64,000 nucleotides of DNA from JBQLZO01 sp052168315 (GCA_052168315.1 JBQLZO010000025.1:62001-126000); one strand, 5' to 3'. Positions 9,542-20,798 are shown, numbered from the stretch's first letter. A program made the numbers and translations. The notes: a model not told the origin generated them from the letters alone.

Positions 9542-10003
9542 ATGAACACCAAACCATACACCAGCGGGCGTGCCATGCGGCGGGGCGTGGTGCGGGCGGC
9601 GATCGGCGCATCGCTCGCGTGCGTGATCGCCAGCGGGATCAGCAGCGCTTCGCCGGAAGAAGACGGCGTCGGATTCGAGATCACCTGGTACACGATCGAT
9701 TCGGGTGGCGGGACCTCGGTCGGCGGTGGCTTTGAGCTGAACGGCACGATCGGACAGCACGATGCGGGCGCTGCGATGGGGTCCGGATTCGAACTTACCG
9801 GCGGGTTCTGGGTCGGCGGCGGCGAGGCGGTGCCGCTCTGCCCGGGCGATCTGAACGGCGATTTCGAAGTGAACTCGGATGATCTCTCGATCCTGCTTGG
9901 GGCCTTCGCCTCGACGGCCGCCGGCGATCTCAACAATGACGGCCTGACGAACTCGGATGATCTGACGATCCTGCTGAGCGCGTTCGGCACGGCCTGCGAC
10001 TGA
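9542..10003 (+). CDS. Small secreted protein with GC-type dockerin
   Basis: A 153-residue exported protein. The start at 9542 follows AAAGGAATACAG; an in-frame GTG at 9515 is possible but has no such site. The signal peptide (VVRAAIGASLACVIASGISSA) is followed by a roughly 55-residue segment with the pattern W-Y-x-x-DSGGG-x-S-x-GGGFEL-x-GTIGQ-x-DAG, common in planctomycete secreted proteins, then FELTGGFW and the dockerin pair DLNGDFEVNSDDLSILLGAF and DLNNDGLTNSDDLTILLSAF. A perfect-stem terminator follows at 10037-10073. No catalytic motif is visible; it looks like a structural or adaptor protein. Confidence 0.82.
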   Translation: MNTKPYTSGRAMRRGVVRAAIGASLACVIASGISSASPEEDGVGFEITWYTIDSGGGTSVGGGFELNGTIGQHDAGAAMGSGFELTGGFWVGGGEAVPLCPGDLNGDFEVNSDDLSILLGAFASTAAGDLNNDGLTNSDDLTILLSAFGTACD

Positions 10004-10036
10004 GTGATCTTCCTTGGGTCCTGGGGTATCGCACGC

Positions 10037-10073
10037 ACCATCGCGCCCGCGATCGGGCGCGATGGTTGTTTTT
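10037..10073 (+). terminator. Rho-independent terminator
   Basis: A perfect 12-bp stem (ACCATCGCGCCC at 10037-10048 with GGGCGCGATGGT at 10055-10066), a 6-base loop and the tail TGTTTTT. It sits 33 bases after the stop codon of the small dockerin protein and should end its transcript. Confidence 0.93.
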
Positions 10074-10205
10074 CGTGTTCGCGGAACGAATCTCGGGATG
10101 TGGGCGTGAGACTGGGCATCGGACGGCGGACTCCTCGCGGCGTCGTTCGCCTTTGTCCCACACAGTCGGCTTCACGATCACCACGACCGATGCGAGGAGT
10201 ATCCC

Positions 10206-10919
10206 ATGCAACGCACGAACTTCATGATCACGATGGCGCTGGTCGCCGCGGGCGCGGCGGGCACGGGTACGCTGACATCATCCGCACGAGCGGGGTGCGT
10301 GTGCCCCGGGGAGGTCATCGACTGCATCCAGGGGGGCGGATCGCAGTTCGACTGCGGGCTGATGTGGCTCGTGAACCCGTGCTTCCCGAGCCCGAGCTGC
10401 TGGGATCCGATCGCGCCGAACATCGTGTTCGCGGGCAACGGGATCGGCGGTGTGCCGGCGGTGCCGTTCAGCCCGGATGCATCCGTGATCTTCATCCCGC
10501 TGCTGGTCGTGGACTTTGATGGGAACCAGATCCCGCAGACGCAGATCGCGTCGATCGAGGCGCAGGCGTTTGTCGATGAGCCGCCGGGATCGAGCGCCAA
10601 CCCGTTCCCGCCGGTGCTGTTCAACGCGGCGGGGCAGCCGCTGGTGGAGTTCTTCACCTCCGGGTACGACTCCGGCGAGCCGGTGTCGCTGATCGTGAAG
10701 GCATCGTTGGTGGACGGCGCGACGGGCCAGGGGCTGGTGATGCTGGTGCCGGAGTGCCCGGGCGACCTGAACTTCGATGGCAAGGTCAACAGCGATGACC
10801 TGGCGATCCTGCTCGGGGCGTTCGGAGCGGGGGCTGGCGGCGACTGCGACACGGATGGGGAGACGGACTCGGACGACCTGGCGATCCTGCTGAGCGCGTT
10901 CGGGACAACCTGTCGGTAA
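10206..10919 (+). CDS. Secreted protein with GC-type dockerin
   Basis: A 237-residue exported protein. The ATG has GAGGAG 7 bases upstream. The signal peptide (FMITMALVAAGAAGTG) ends near SARAG. The mature N-terminus is cysteine-rich (six Cys in about 45 residues, including CVCPG, CIQGG and CFPSPSC), suggesting disulfides in an oxidising compartment. A middle beta-rich domain is followed by the dockerin pair with DLNFDGKVNSDDLAILLGAF and DTDGETDSDDLAILLSAF. The gene is insulated upstream by the terminator at 10037. No enzyme motif is recognised. Confidence 0.8.
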   Translation: MQRTNFMITMALVAAGAAGTGTLTSSARAGCVCPGEVIDCIQGGGSQFDCGLMWLVNPCFPSPSCWDPIAPNIVFAGNGIGGVPAVPFSPDASVIFIPLLVVDFDGNQIPQTQIASIEAQAFVDEPPGSSANPFPPVLFNAAGQPLVEFFTSGYDSGEPVSLIVKASLVDGATGQGLVMLVPECPGDLNFDGKVNSDDLAILLGAFGAGAGGDCDTDGETDSDDLAILLSAFGTTCR

Positions 10920-10928
10920 GGCGTGACA

Positions 10929-10957
10929 GAGGGCGGGGCGGAGGGCGGGGCGGAGGG
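10929..10957 (+). repeat. Short G-rich tandem repeat
   Basis: The 12-base unit GAGGGCGGGGCG occurs twice in tandem (10929-10940 and 10941-10952) followed by a partial third copy, starting about 10 bases after the stop codon of the upstream gene. The runs of G could form a quadruplex; no function is known. Confidence 0.6.
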
Positions 10958-11139
10958 CCGGCGGCGGGTCGCGCGCTTGCTCGTTCATGCCGCTGGGTGA
11001 TGGGCCGTATCCTCCCCATGCCCGCCCGGAGCGCGGGCGGGCGTGGGGCGGTTCGCGTTGTGTGCCGCGGATCGCACGGACCTTTTGCGCTCGCGCACGA
11101 TGACTCGGCGGGGCGCTCCCGGGCGCGCACGACCCATCC

Positions 11140-13119
11140 ATGACCGACGATCGCCAGAAAGTGCTCGATGCGACGGACATCGCCGACCTGGTCGGCGAGC
11201 ACCTGTCGCTTAAGCCGCGCGGGGCGGAGTTCGTGGGGCTGTGCCCGTTCCACGACGATCACACGCCGTCGATGGCCGTGGTGCCGCGGAAGGGGATTTT
11301 CTACTGCTTCTCGTGCGGGGCGGGCGGGAACGCGATCGACTTCATGATGAAGTACCACGGGATGGGGTTCCGGGAGGCGCTCAAGGCGCTGGCCGAGCGT
11401 GCGGGCGTTGAGCTGACGCCGATGCGGGGCGGGGGTGATCGACCGCAGCGGCGGCGGAGCGCGGATGAGCATGGGCACACGCACGAGGACTTCGGGCCAT
11501 CGGAGTTCGTCGATGCGGGCGCATCGCGCGATGAGCTGGCCCGGGCCAACGCGTTCGCGCAGTCGCTGTTCCGCGGCATGCTGCGGCACCAGGAGCACGG
11601 CGAGGCGGCGCGGCGTGCCATCGCGGCGCGGGGGATTCCGGAGCACATCGTCGAGCGGTTCGCGCTGGGCGCGAGCCCCGACCGGTGGGATGGGCTGATC
11701 AAGACCGCGCAGGCGAAGGGGTTTTCGCTGCGGCTGCTCGAGGCCGCGGGGCTGACGAAGCGTCGCCCCACGGGCGATGGGGCGTACGACACCTTCCGGC
11801 ATCGGCTGATGTTTCCGATCCAGGATCAGCTCGGGCGGGTGATCGCGTTCGGGGCGCGGAAGATCCGCGATGAGGATGAGCCGAAGTACCTCAACTCGCC
11901 GGAGTCGGACCTGTTCGACAAGGGGTCGACGCTGTACGCGCTGGGGCAGGCGACGCCAGCGATCAAGCGGGAGCGGTTCGCGATCGTCACCGAGGGGTAC
12001 ATGGATGCGATCGCGTGCCACGCGGCGGGGGTTGAGCAGGTGGTCGCGACGCTGGGCACGGCGATGACGCTGCGGCACGCGAAGCTGCTGCGGCGGCTGT
12101 GCGATCGGGTGGTGCTGCTGTTCGATGGGGATGAGGCGGGGCAACGGGCGGCGGACCGGGCCGTGGAGGTGCTGCTGGCCGAGCCGATCGATGTGCAGGT
12201 CGCGGTGCTCCCTGAGGGGCAGGATCCGGATGACCTGCTGAAGTCGGAGGGCGGGCGGGAGGCGTTCATGGATGTCGTGCACGGCGGGGAGGATGCGCTG
12301 CGGTTCCGGCATCGTCGGCTGGAAGCGAAGCTGCGTGAGCTCGGGGCGGGGCCGGGTTCGGCGACGCGTGCGCGGCTGGTGGAGGAGGATGTGCAGCGGC
12401 TGGTGGAGCTTGGGCTGGACCGGTTGTCGCCGATCCGGCGGCAGGGCATCGTGCGGCGGCTGGCGTCGATCGCGCGGGTGGATGAGCGTTCGATTCTGGA
12501 GGCGATCGGGCGCTCGCGTCGCTCGCCGAGAGCGCAGGGGGAGGGGGCTTCAGGAAGTGCTCGGGCGGGCGGGTCCGGGGCGCGGGTGGGCGGGACGCGG
12601 TCGCCGGTGGAGCACGCGATCGGGTGCCTGCTGGCGCATCCGGAGTTGTTTGCTCGCGATCCCGGGAATGCCGGCGCGGCCTTGGATGCGGGGGCGCTGA
12701 AGGGCAACCCCCCCACTCTGCGGGCGATCGCGGGGGCGTTGGCCGAGTTGCTTGAGGATGCGGATCTGGCTGATGAGCCGGGGGTTTCGCGTCTGATCGC
12801 GGAGCTGTCCCCGGAGGCGCGGGCGCACGCGACGGCGTTGATCACGATCGCGAGCGGGTCGGCGACGGCGGAGACGCTGGATGTGCACTGGCGGGATTGC
12901 GCGCTGGAGTGCCGACGGGTGGTGGCGATGGCCGAGGCGGGTGAGGGGGATGGGTTTGTGGATATTCCACAAGATGATGGGTCAATGAGCGGGGGCGGGC
13001 ACGAAATGTCGGGGTCCGGGGAGGCTGAATCCGCTCGGGCGCTGGCGGATCGGATCGCCCGAATTCGGACGCTCGGGGGAAATCCTCGCTCACTGCCCGG
13101 GTCATCCCCCAACTCTTGA
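11140..13119 (+). CDS. dnaG: DNA primase DnaG
   Basis: Synthesises RNA primers at the replication fork together with DnaB helicase. The 659-residue product has the CHC2 zinc finger (C35, H38, C56, C59; CPFH...CFSC), the RNA-polymerase-like core and a TOPRIM domain with EGYMD near 284-288 and FDGDEAGQ near 329. The C-terminal region after about 440 is a variable helicase-binding segment, preceded by a Gly/Ser/Arg-rich linker. The ATG at 11140 places the zinc finger at the usual distance from the N-terminus. The sigma factor gene follows on the same strand, as in the classical macromolecular-synthesis operon, but after a 620-base gap and without rpsU upstream. Confidence 0.97.
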   Translation: MTDDRQKVLDATDIADLVGEHLSLKPRGAEFVGLCPFHDDHTPSMAVVPRKGIFYCFSCGAGGNAIDFMMKYHGMGFREALKALAERAGVELTPMRGGGDRPQRRRSADEHGHTHEDFGPSEFVDAGASRDELARANAFAQSLFRGMLRHQEHGEAARRAIAARGIPEHIVERFALGASPDRWDGLIKTAQAKGFSLRLLEAAGLTKRRPTGDGAYDTFRHRLMFPIQDQLGRVIAFGARKIRDEDEPKYLNSPESDLFDKGSTLYALGQATPAIKRERFAIVTEGYMDAIACHAAGVEQVVATLGTAMTLRHAKLLRRLCDRVVLLFDGDEAGQRAADRAVEVLLAEPIDVQVAVLPEGQDPDDLLKSEGGREAFMDVVHGGEDALRFRHRRLEAKLRELGAGPGSATRARLVEEDVQRLVELGLDRLSPIRRQGIVRRLASIARVDERSILEAIGRSRRSPRAQGEGASGSARAGGSGARVGGTRSPVEHAIGCLLAHPELFARDPGNAGAALDAGALKGNPPTLRAIAGALAELLEDADLADEPGVSRLIAELSPEARAHATALITIASGSATAETLDVHWRDCALECRRVVAMAEAGEGDGFVDIPQDDGSMSGGGHEMSGSGEAESARALADRIARIRTLGGNPRSLPGSSPNS

Positions 13120-13739
13120 GAACCCAACGGCTTAGGGGTCAAGGGGCGGCTCGTGGCGATCTTGATTCACACGAAGAATGCACTGAGTTTGCCGCTCGTT
13201 TGGGCAAAGTTGATTGCTTCGGACGCGGATCGGCGCACACTCTTGTTCGATCGCCACGGTTCCGACTTGACGCAGGCCCATCAGCACCATCCACCACGGG
13301 CGGCGCCGGAACACCGCGATGTCTCGAGTTTGTCCGCTCCCCTGACCACGGAAGCCGCTTGCACCGAGATTCGTTCGATCGTGCCCGGGCGTGTCCGCCT
13401 GAGCGACCGCACCCCACCCAATCCGCACGACAAGTTCCAGATCGCAGACGACCGGGCACGCGCATGGCGCCCGGCGGCGGTGTTCGCTGTTGCGGGCGTG
13501 TCCCGCCGGTTTCGGGGGTGCGTGGCCGTGGTGGCTGGAATTCGGGCGTGATCCAGAGTGGGCGTTGACTGCGGGATTGCGGGCGCGCGCGGAGTCGGGA
13601 GTGGACCGGGTCGGGCGGGGGATGGAGGCGGAGGGTGGGGTCGAAACGGGCAGGTGAGCGGCCCGTTTCGGAAGTGCATCGTCTGAGTTTCCCGGCGGCG
13701 CGCCTGGCCGTCGGATCACCGCGTGAGTGGAGCCGCCCT
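13120..13739. other. 620-base intergenic region between dnaG and the sigma factor gene
   Basis: Several open frames cross this stretch on both strands, but all are Arg/Pro-rich, lack ribosome-binding sites and resemble no protein family I know, so I treat it as non-coding. It probably contains the promoter or promoters of the primary sigma factor gene. I could not identify a convincing -35/-10 pair or a terminator for dnaG. Confidence 0.45.
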
Positions 13740-15626
<1,887 letters not shown>

Positions 15627-15692
15627 TCGCGCGGAGTACGCGTCGAGCAATAACCCCGGCGGGCGCGGATCGAGCGATTGGCAGTAGGCATG

Positions 15693-15735
15693 GGAGTCGG
15701 ACATCATCGCGATGGTGCCCGACTCCTGTCGTTTT
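15693..15735 (+). terminator. Stem-loop terminator after the sigma factor gene
   Basis: GGAGTCGG at 15693-15700 pairs with CCGACTCC at 15719-15726. After a single A/C mismatch, an inner stem CATCATCG / CGATGGTG continues to the tip. The tail TGTCGTTTT follows. It lies between the convergent sigma factor and dockerin-protein genes. Confidence 0.8.
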
Positions 15736-15874
15736 GGTGGAGCATCCGCGACCGGCGATGGCTTCCGCACGCCTGATTCGCCTGTGGTTCCGAGCGCCTT
15801 GAGCGGAATGCCCATGGCATCGGAGTTCTCGATGGCGCGGATGCCGGCGCTGGGGTCGCCGGGGGCGGGATGAA

Positions 15875-16047
15875 TCAGCTCCCGAACGCGCTGAGGAGGA
15901 GGCCGAGGTCGTCGGAGTCCACATCGCCGTCGCCATCGACATCGCCCGTGCAGGGCCCCGGGGCGACGCAGCCGAAGCTGCTGAGCAGGATGCCCAGATC
16001 GTCCGAGTTCACGAAGCCGTCGTTATTGAGATCGGCGGGGTTGCCGG
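15875..16047 (-). repeat. Dispersed repeat encoding dockerin tail, copy 1
   Basis: The 173 bases ending at the stop codon of the propeller-like gene match 18792-18964 at all but roughly ten positions by eye, without gaps. Most differences are in third codon positions. It encodes the segment from NPADLNNDGF to the C-terminal SAFGS. Confidence 0.85.
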
Positions 16048-18565
16048 GCGTGAGGCATGGTTTGAACTTGGCGATGCCCGCCGATGGGAGGCCACCAGCG
16101 GTCAGGAAGCCGCCCGCCGCAAAGAGATGCAGCCCATCGCCATCATCGAACGCGGCGAGGTCGGATGCGGCCGCGCCCAGACCTTCGCCGGCGGGGCCTG
16201 CCAGCGGCGACCAGCCTTGGCCATCCCACTGCGCGATGTTTGTCGTGGCGACTCCGCCGGCACGATCGAACGAGCCGCTGACGAGCAGCGCCGGTGAGGA
16301 CTGCGCGTTCAATGATCGCAGCGTCGATGCGCCGCGCGGCTCGCCCTTCTCTGCCGTGAGCCCGCTTCCGAGATTCGACCACGCGACGCCATCCCATCGT
16401 GCGATGCCGGAGGCCGGGTTCCCGCCAGCGCGGTCGAAGCGTCCGCCCGCATAGAGCGCCATTCCATCGCCATCGTCATGCACTTCGAGGCTCCAGACGG
16501 CGGGCGATCCTGCGGAGACGAACTCCATGGCGGGCGTGGACACCACGGACCATCCGCCCGCGGTCCACTTGGCGATGCGATCGACCGCAATTCCGCCCGC
16601 GATGTCGAAATCTCCACCCACATAGAGCGCCGGACCGCTGCCATCGTCGTAGACCGCCAGCGCGTAGACCCGCACGAACGGCGATGCCGATCCATCGACG
16701 CCCACGCCATCGATCCCGGGGAGAGCGGTCCAGCCGGTGTCGGCTCGCCAACGCGCGATGTGGTTGACGGTCAGGTCATCCACGGTCTCGAAGAATAAAC
16801 CCCCGGCATAGAGCGCTGGACCACTGCCATCGTCATACACGGCAAGGGCGCGGATCTCTCCGTCCGGTCCCGGTTCCAGCGGCGACCACTGGTCGCCATC
16901 CCATCGCGCGATGTTCCTTGCGGGCAGCCCGCCGGCAAAGGCGAAGGCCCCCGCCGCGTAGAGCGCGGGGCCATCGCCATCGTCGTACGCGACCATGGCG
17001 CGGATTCTTGCGACGCCGCTGCTTTCGCTCGGAGGGGCGATGCCGGGACCGGCGGGCCCACTCAACGGGGACCATTCCGTGCCGTCCCACCGCGCGATTC
17101 CATGGACCGATCGCCCGCCGGCGGCGACGAAATCGCCCGCCGCGAACAGCCCGGGGCCTGTGCCATCGTCGAGCACGAGAAGCTCTGATGGCGCGAGGTC
17201 GAGTTCGTTCGCATCGCCGGACGAGAAGGGCACGAGTTCACCGTCGCGCCATTTCGCGAGGGCGCTGGCGGGTTCGCCGCCGGCGATCTGGAACTGCCCG
17301 GCGACGAGCAATTCCGCTCCATCCGGTCCATCGATGGGCAGCAGCGCTTCCGTGATCGTCCAGCCGGCGTTGGAGGGATTGGACACGCCGTTTCCGGCTC
17401 CCTCCGGACCGGTTAGAGGATGCCATTGGTTGCCATTCCAGCGCGCGACGAAGTTCGTGGCGATGCCGCTGGACTCGGTGAACTTGCCACCAACGAAGAG
17501 CGATGGGGCATCGCCATCGTCGAACCAGCGCACCGCTTCGATGTAGATGCTGGAGTTCGGAAACGCCGACTGGGCTCCGACACCATCGCCGAGCGTCGAC
17601 CACTGGGTGCCATCCCAGCGAGCGACGCGGTACGCGGGAGGCCCACCGTTGCCGAAGCCGACGAACCCGAGGTGTGTGAACGCGCCGCCAACGATCAGCG
17701 CTGGGTCGGATCCATCCTGGATCGCTCGCAGATCGTGAACGGTGCTGTTCACTCCGTTGAGTCCGTCGACGAGAATCGGTGTCCAGTGCGTTCCATCCCA
17801 GCGAGCGAGGTTGTTCGCCGGCGCCCCGCCGGCGACGGTGAACTTACCTCCGGCGTAGAGCGCTGCCCCGTCGCCATCATCGAAGAGCTCTAGCGCTCGG
17901 ATACCCGATGGTGAAGCGCCGCCCGCGCCAGGGAGTGCGGACCACGCGGCGCCATCCCACCGAGCCACGCCGCCGGTCTCGATGCCGCCGGCCGTCGAGA
18001 AGTACCCGCCCGCGTAGAGCATCGGCCCATCGCCCGCATCGAAGACCGCCAGCTCCCAGACGCCATCGTCACCACCGATCCCTTCCCCTTTCGGTCCTTC
18101 GAGCGCCGACCAGACACTGCCATCCCACTTCGCGATGTTGGAAGCCGGCACACCGCCGGCGGTCTCGAACCATCCCGCGACGAAGAGGGCTGGTCCGGTG
18201 CCATCATCAAACACCGCCATCGAACGCACAGTGTAAGGCTGGGACTCGGCGGATCCAACGCCCACGCCGTCCGGTCCTGCGAGCGCTGACCAAGCCCGGC
18301 CATCCCAGCGGGCGATGCGGTTGACCTGCTCGCCGTCAACGGTGACAAACCACCCGCCCGCGTACAGCGCCTCGCCCGTCCCATCGTTCCAGCGGATCAG
18401 CGTGCGGATGCCCTCGTTGAAGCCGTGGAGTCCGAACGGTTGCGCTTCCCAGCCGGGCACGCATGGGTCGCCGCTCGCTCGGATCGTCGGGGCGGTGAGC
18501 CCGCAGATCGTCGGGCACACCGCGCATGCGGTCAGGATCGCCATCGTTCGCTTCGCGTGCGTCAT
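15875..18565 (-). CDS. Secreted propeller-like repeat protein with GC-type dockerin tail (paralogue)
   Basis: An 896-residue exported protein with the same layout as the product of 5340-7958: signal peptide (TMAILTACAVCPTICG), about 13 repeats with ARWDG-x-x-WS-x-L and LYAGG-x-F-x-x-AGG motifs, and a C-terminal dockerin pair (DLNNDGFVNSDDLGILL, DVDGDGDVDSDDLGLLL). The repeats suggest a multi-bladed beta-propeller. ATG 18565 is chosen because it starts the signal peptide and has GGAGG 5 bases upstream; the open frame continues 299 codons upstream but only as a shadow of the neighbouring cytochrome gene. The last 173 bases are almost identical to the end of that cytochrome gene, implying exchange or duplication of the dockerin module. 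Confidence 0.87.
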   Translation of the reverse strand: MTHAKRTMAILTACAVCPTICGLTAPTIRASGDPCVPGWEAQPFGLHGFNEGIRTLIRWNDGTGEALYAGGWFVTVDGEQVNRIARWDGRAWSALAGPDGVGVGSAESQPYTVRSMAVFDDGTGPALFVAGWFETAGGVPASNIAKWDGSVWSALEGPKGEGIGGDDGVWELAVFDAGDGPMLYAGGYFSTAGGIETGGVARWDGAAWSALPGAGGASPSGIRALELFDDGDGAALYAGGKFTVAGGAPANNLARWDGTHWTPILVDGLNGVNSTVHDLRAIQDGSDPALIVGGAFTHLGFVGFGNGGPPAYRVARWDGTQWSTLGDGVGAQSAFPNSSIYIEAVRWFDDGDAPSLFVGGKFTESSGIATNFVARWNGNQWHPLTGPEGAGNGVSNPSNAGWTITEALLPIDGPDGAELLVAGQFQIAGGEPASALAKWRDGELVPFSSGDANELDLAPSELLVLDDGTGPGLFAAGDFVAAGGRSVHGIARWDGTEWSPLSGPAGPGIAPPSESSGVARIRAMVAYDDGDGPALYAAGAFAFAGGLPARNIARWDGDQWSPLEPGPDGEIRALAVYDDGSGPALYAGGLFFETVDDLTVNHIARWRADTGWTALPGIDGVGVDGSASPFVRVYALAVYDDGSGPALYVGGDFDIAGGIAVDRIAKWTAGGWSVVSTPAMEFVSAGSPAVWSLEVHDDGDGMALYAGGRFDRAGGNPASGIARWDGVAWSNLGSGLTAEKGEPRGASTLRSLNAQSSPALLVSGSFDRAGGVATTNIAQWDGQGWSPLAGPAGEGLGAAASDLAAFDDGDGLHLFAAGGFLTAGGLPSAGIAKFKPCLTPGNPADLNNDGFVNSDDLGILLSSFGCVAPGPCTGDVDGDGDVDSDDLGLLLSAFGS

Positions 18566-18791
18566 CGCGGCCTCCGCTCTCAAGGAATTGGAACCATCCC
18601 CCTCCGATTGGCGTCGGCGGTCTCGCCGGGCGCGACACGGCACCACACCGCCGCGCGGTTTGACGCTCGTGTGATGCGCGGGTTCCTGAAATCGTGGAGT
18701 CCGTGTGCCCCTCGGCGAACATCCGGGGGGCAAAGGGCCGCTGCGAGGCGTGCGCGCCCCCGAACCCGGTCCGACTGGCCTAGAGGCCCGC

Positions 18792-18964
18792 TCAGCTCCC
18801 GAACGCGCTGAGGAGGAGGCCGAGGTCGTCGGAGTCGACATCGCCGTCACCGTCGACATCGCCAGTGCAGGGCCCCGGGGCGACGCAGCCGAAGCTGCTG
18901 AGCAGGATGCCCAGGTCGTCGGAGTTGACGAAGCCGTCGTTGTTGAGGTCGGCGGGGTTGCCGG
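18792..18964 (-). repeat. Dispersed repeat encoding dockerin tail, copy 2
   Basis: Partner of 15875-16047 at the 3' end of the multihaem cytochrome gene. Both copies start at the same codon (Asn of NPADLNNDGF) and run to the stop codon, so the whole repeat is the dockerin module and little else. Sequence upstream of the repeat is unrelated between the two genes. Confidence 0.85.
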
Positions 18965-20798
18965 CGATGGGGTCGAGGGCGAGGCTGGCGCTGGACATGG
19001 GGAAGGGTGCGGCCTTGCCGGTGTTGAGCCATGCGTCGTAGAGGATGTCGCCGCGGTTGTCGGTGGTGTTCTCATCGCGGAGGAACTCGATGTACTCGCG
19101 CGAGGCGGTCTGGTAGTAGAGGGTGGCGCTGGCCGAGACGGCTCCGGGCGGGATCTGGTAGACGGTGTCGTCCCAGTTCTGGCCGTCCGGGTAGGAGTAG
19201 TCGACGAAGCCGGCGCCGGCGGCTTCGAACCCGGCGTTGGTGAAGCCGATCGGGGGGATGCGGTTGTCCTTGAGCACGGTGTTGACGAGCATGAGGTTGA
19301 ACGACTTGCCGGCGGGCTTGCCGGTGACGGCGGCGGCGTAGTCGTCCAGGCCCAGCAGCGCCTCGTAGACCTTGGTCGATTCCTCGTCGAGGATCGCCTC
19401 GTCGAAGTCGTAGGCGCCGGCCTCGGCGATGAGGTTCGCGCCGGCGTCGAAGAACTTGACATTGATCCAGATGCGGCGTCCCTCGGGCATGCCGGTGAGC
19501 AGCTTGTGCCCGCAGTAGTTGGTCACGCGGACGGTCAGCGCATCGCCATCCTGCGAGAGGTCGAGGTCGGTGGCCTGCTCGAGCATGTACTCCGTATCAG
19601 ACTTGTGCACCTCGAGCAGTTCGTTGACCTCGAAGTCCAGGTCCTCGGCGTAGACATACTGGAGCACATCGATGATCCAGCGGTTGGCGCCCTGGAAGGT
19701 GTGGTGGGGGTGGTCGGTGTGGGGCCCGAAGCCGAAGAACGGCTGGCAGGCGTACCCGTCGATGCGGGGCATGTGGCAGGTCTGACAGCTGGAGACCACC
19801 TCCTGGTTGCCGCCGAAGCGGCCTTCGAGATCGACGCCGCCGGTGGCGAAGGCGGAGTTGAGCCACTCGGAGTAGGTGCGCTGCTCGGGGAACTGGTCGT
19901 GCTTGGAGTTGGTCGGGTGCGGGGCATCGAAGGCGGCGAACTCGTAGTTGCCCTCGGGAGTCTTGAGGTAGAGGGGGTTGGAGACCTCGTGGCATGTGCC
20001 GCACATGTCGCCGGTGAGATGGAGCGGCGAGAACTCCCATGAGTGCGGCGGCATGTTGCCCTGCGGGTCGTAGTCGTTCGGGCCTCGGCGGACATCGCTG
20101 GGGTCGATGACATACTGCGCGTTGCCGAACTCGGTGGGCACGCCATCGCCGGCGGTGATGAGGTCGGCGAGGATGAGTTCATCGGAAGCGGGGCTGATGC
20201 CCGCTTCGTAGACGGGGTCGACCATGCGGTGGCAGAAGTTGCAGGAGATGCCCTCGGAGTAGTCGGTCTGGAAGAACGGGGGCTGGTCGCCGTTGGGGTT
20301 GTCGATCACGCGTCCGCCGAGCCACGCGGCGGGGGCGTGGCATCGGAAGCAGGTCTCGCCGGAGCCGGGCGCATCCTGGTTGGCGATGGAGACGGCGGCG
20401 AGGAAGACGGGATCGCGGGCGGAGTTGGCGTGCAGGGAGCCGCGCCAGCGGCCGGGCTCGTTGTTCTGGTCGAATCCGGCGTGGCAGAAGGAGCAGCTTG
20501 AGAAGGTGACGATCTCGGTGATGAGCCCGCCGGGCTGGGTGCCGGGCATGATGAAGTCTTCGGGCGTGGTGGGGAGCGGGAGCCCGATGAATCCGGGGGC
20601 GCCATCGGGGGCGGGGATGCGGGGGTCGTTGTTGGCGGCGTTGAGGCTCAGCGCGGTGAGCCCGAGGGCGCTGAGCGCTGCGGCGGCGAGCAGGGCCCGG
20701 GGGATCAGCGTCGCGCCGAGGTCGCGGCGCCGGGGGCTGCGGCTCGCGCGCGATGGGGCCTGGTTCCGTTCAGCGGCGATGGTGCGATCCATGTTCAT
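18792..20798 (-). CDS. Secreted pentahaem c-type cytochrome with GC-type dockerin tail
   Basis: A 668-residue exported protein with five CXXCH haem-attachment motifs at 102-106 (CSFCH), 150-154 (CFRCH), 186-190 (CNFCH), 266-270 (CGTCH) and 338-342 (CQTCH), spaced as in cytochrome c554-like multihaem proteins. An Arg-rich n-region and hydrophobic segment at about 34-54 form the export signal or anchor. The C-terminal half (about 350-610) has no haem motif and looks beta-rich, and the last 57 residues are a paired dockerin. An extracytoplasmic electron-transfer or multihaem oxidoreductase role is likely, but the substrate is unknown. ATG 20798 is preferred over the upstream frame because the family N-terminus begins there; ATG 20792 is a close alternative. 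Dockerin on a multihaem cytochrome is unusual. Confidence 0.85.
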   Translation of the reverse strand: MNMDRTIAAERNQAPSRASRSPRRRDLGATLIPRALLAAAALSALGLTALSLNAANNDPRIPAPDGAPGFIGLPLPTTPEDFIMPGTQPGGLITEIVTFSSCSFCHAGFDQNNEPGRWRGSLHANSARDPVFLAAVSIANQDAPGSGETCFRCHAPAAWLGGRVIDNPNGDQPPFFQTDYSEGISCNFCHRMVDPVYEAGISPASDELILADLITAGDGVPTEFGNAQYVIDPSDVRRGPNDYDPQGNMPPHSWEFSPLHLTGDMCGTCHEVSNPLYLKTPEGNYEFAAFDAPHPTNSKHDQFPEQRTYSEWLNSAFATGGVDLEGRFGGNQEVVSSCQTCHMPRIDGYACQPFFGFGPHTDHPHHTFQGANRWIIDVLQYVYAEDLDFEVNELLEVHKSDTEYMLEQATDLDLSQDGDALTVRVTNYCGHKLLTGMPEGRRIWINVKFFDAGANLIAEAGAYDFDEAILDEESTKVYEALLGLDDYAAAVTGKPAGKSFNLMLVNTVLKDNRIPPIGFTNAGFEAAGAGFVDYSYPDGQNWDDTVYQIPPGAVSASATLYYQTASREYIEFLRDENTTDNRGDILYDAWLNTGKAAPFPMSSASLALDPIAGNPADLNNDGFVNSDDLGILLSSFGCVAPGPCTGDVDGDGDVDSDDLGLLLSAFGS

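Noticed and set aside
13132..13719. 195-residue minus-strand frame in the dnaG-sigma gap
   Set aside because: Pro/Arg-rich, no ribosome-binding site, no recognisable motif; treated as non-coding.
18566..19462. N-terminal extension of the second propeller-like protein
   Set aside because: The open frame continues upstream, but it overlaps the cytochrome gene in another frame and the signal peptide with its GGAGG site starts at 18565.
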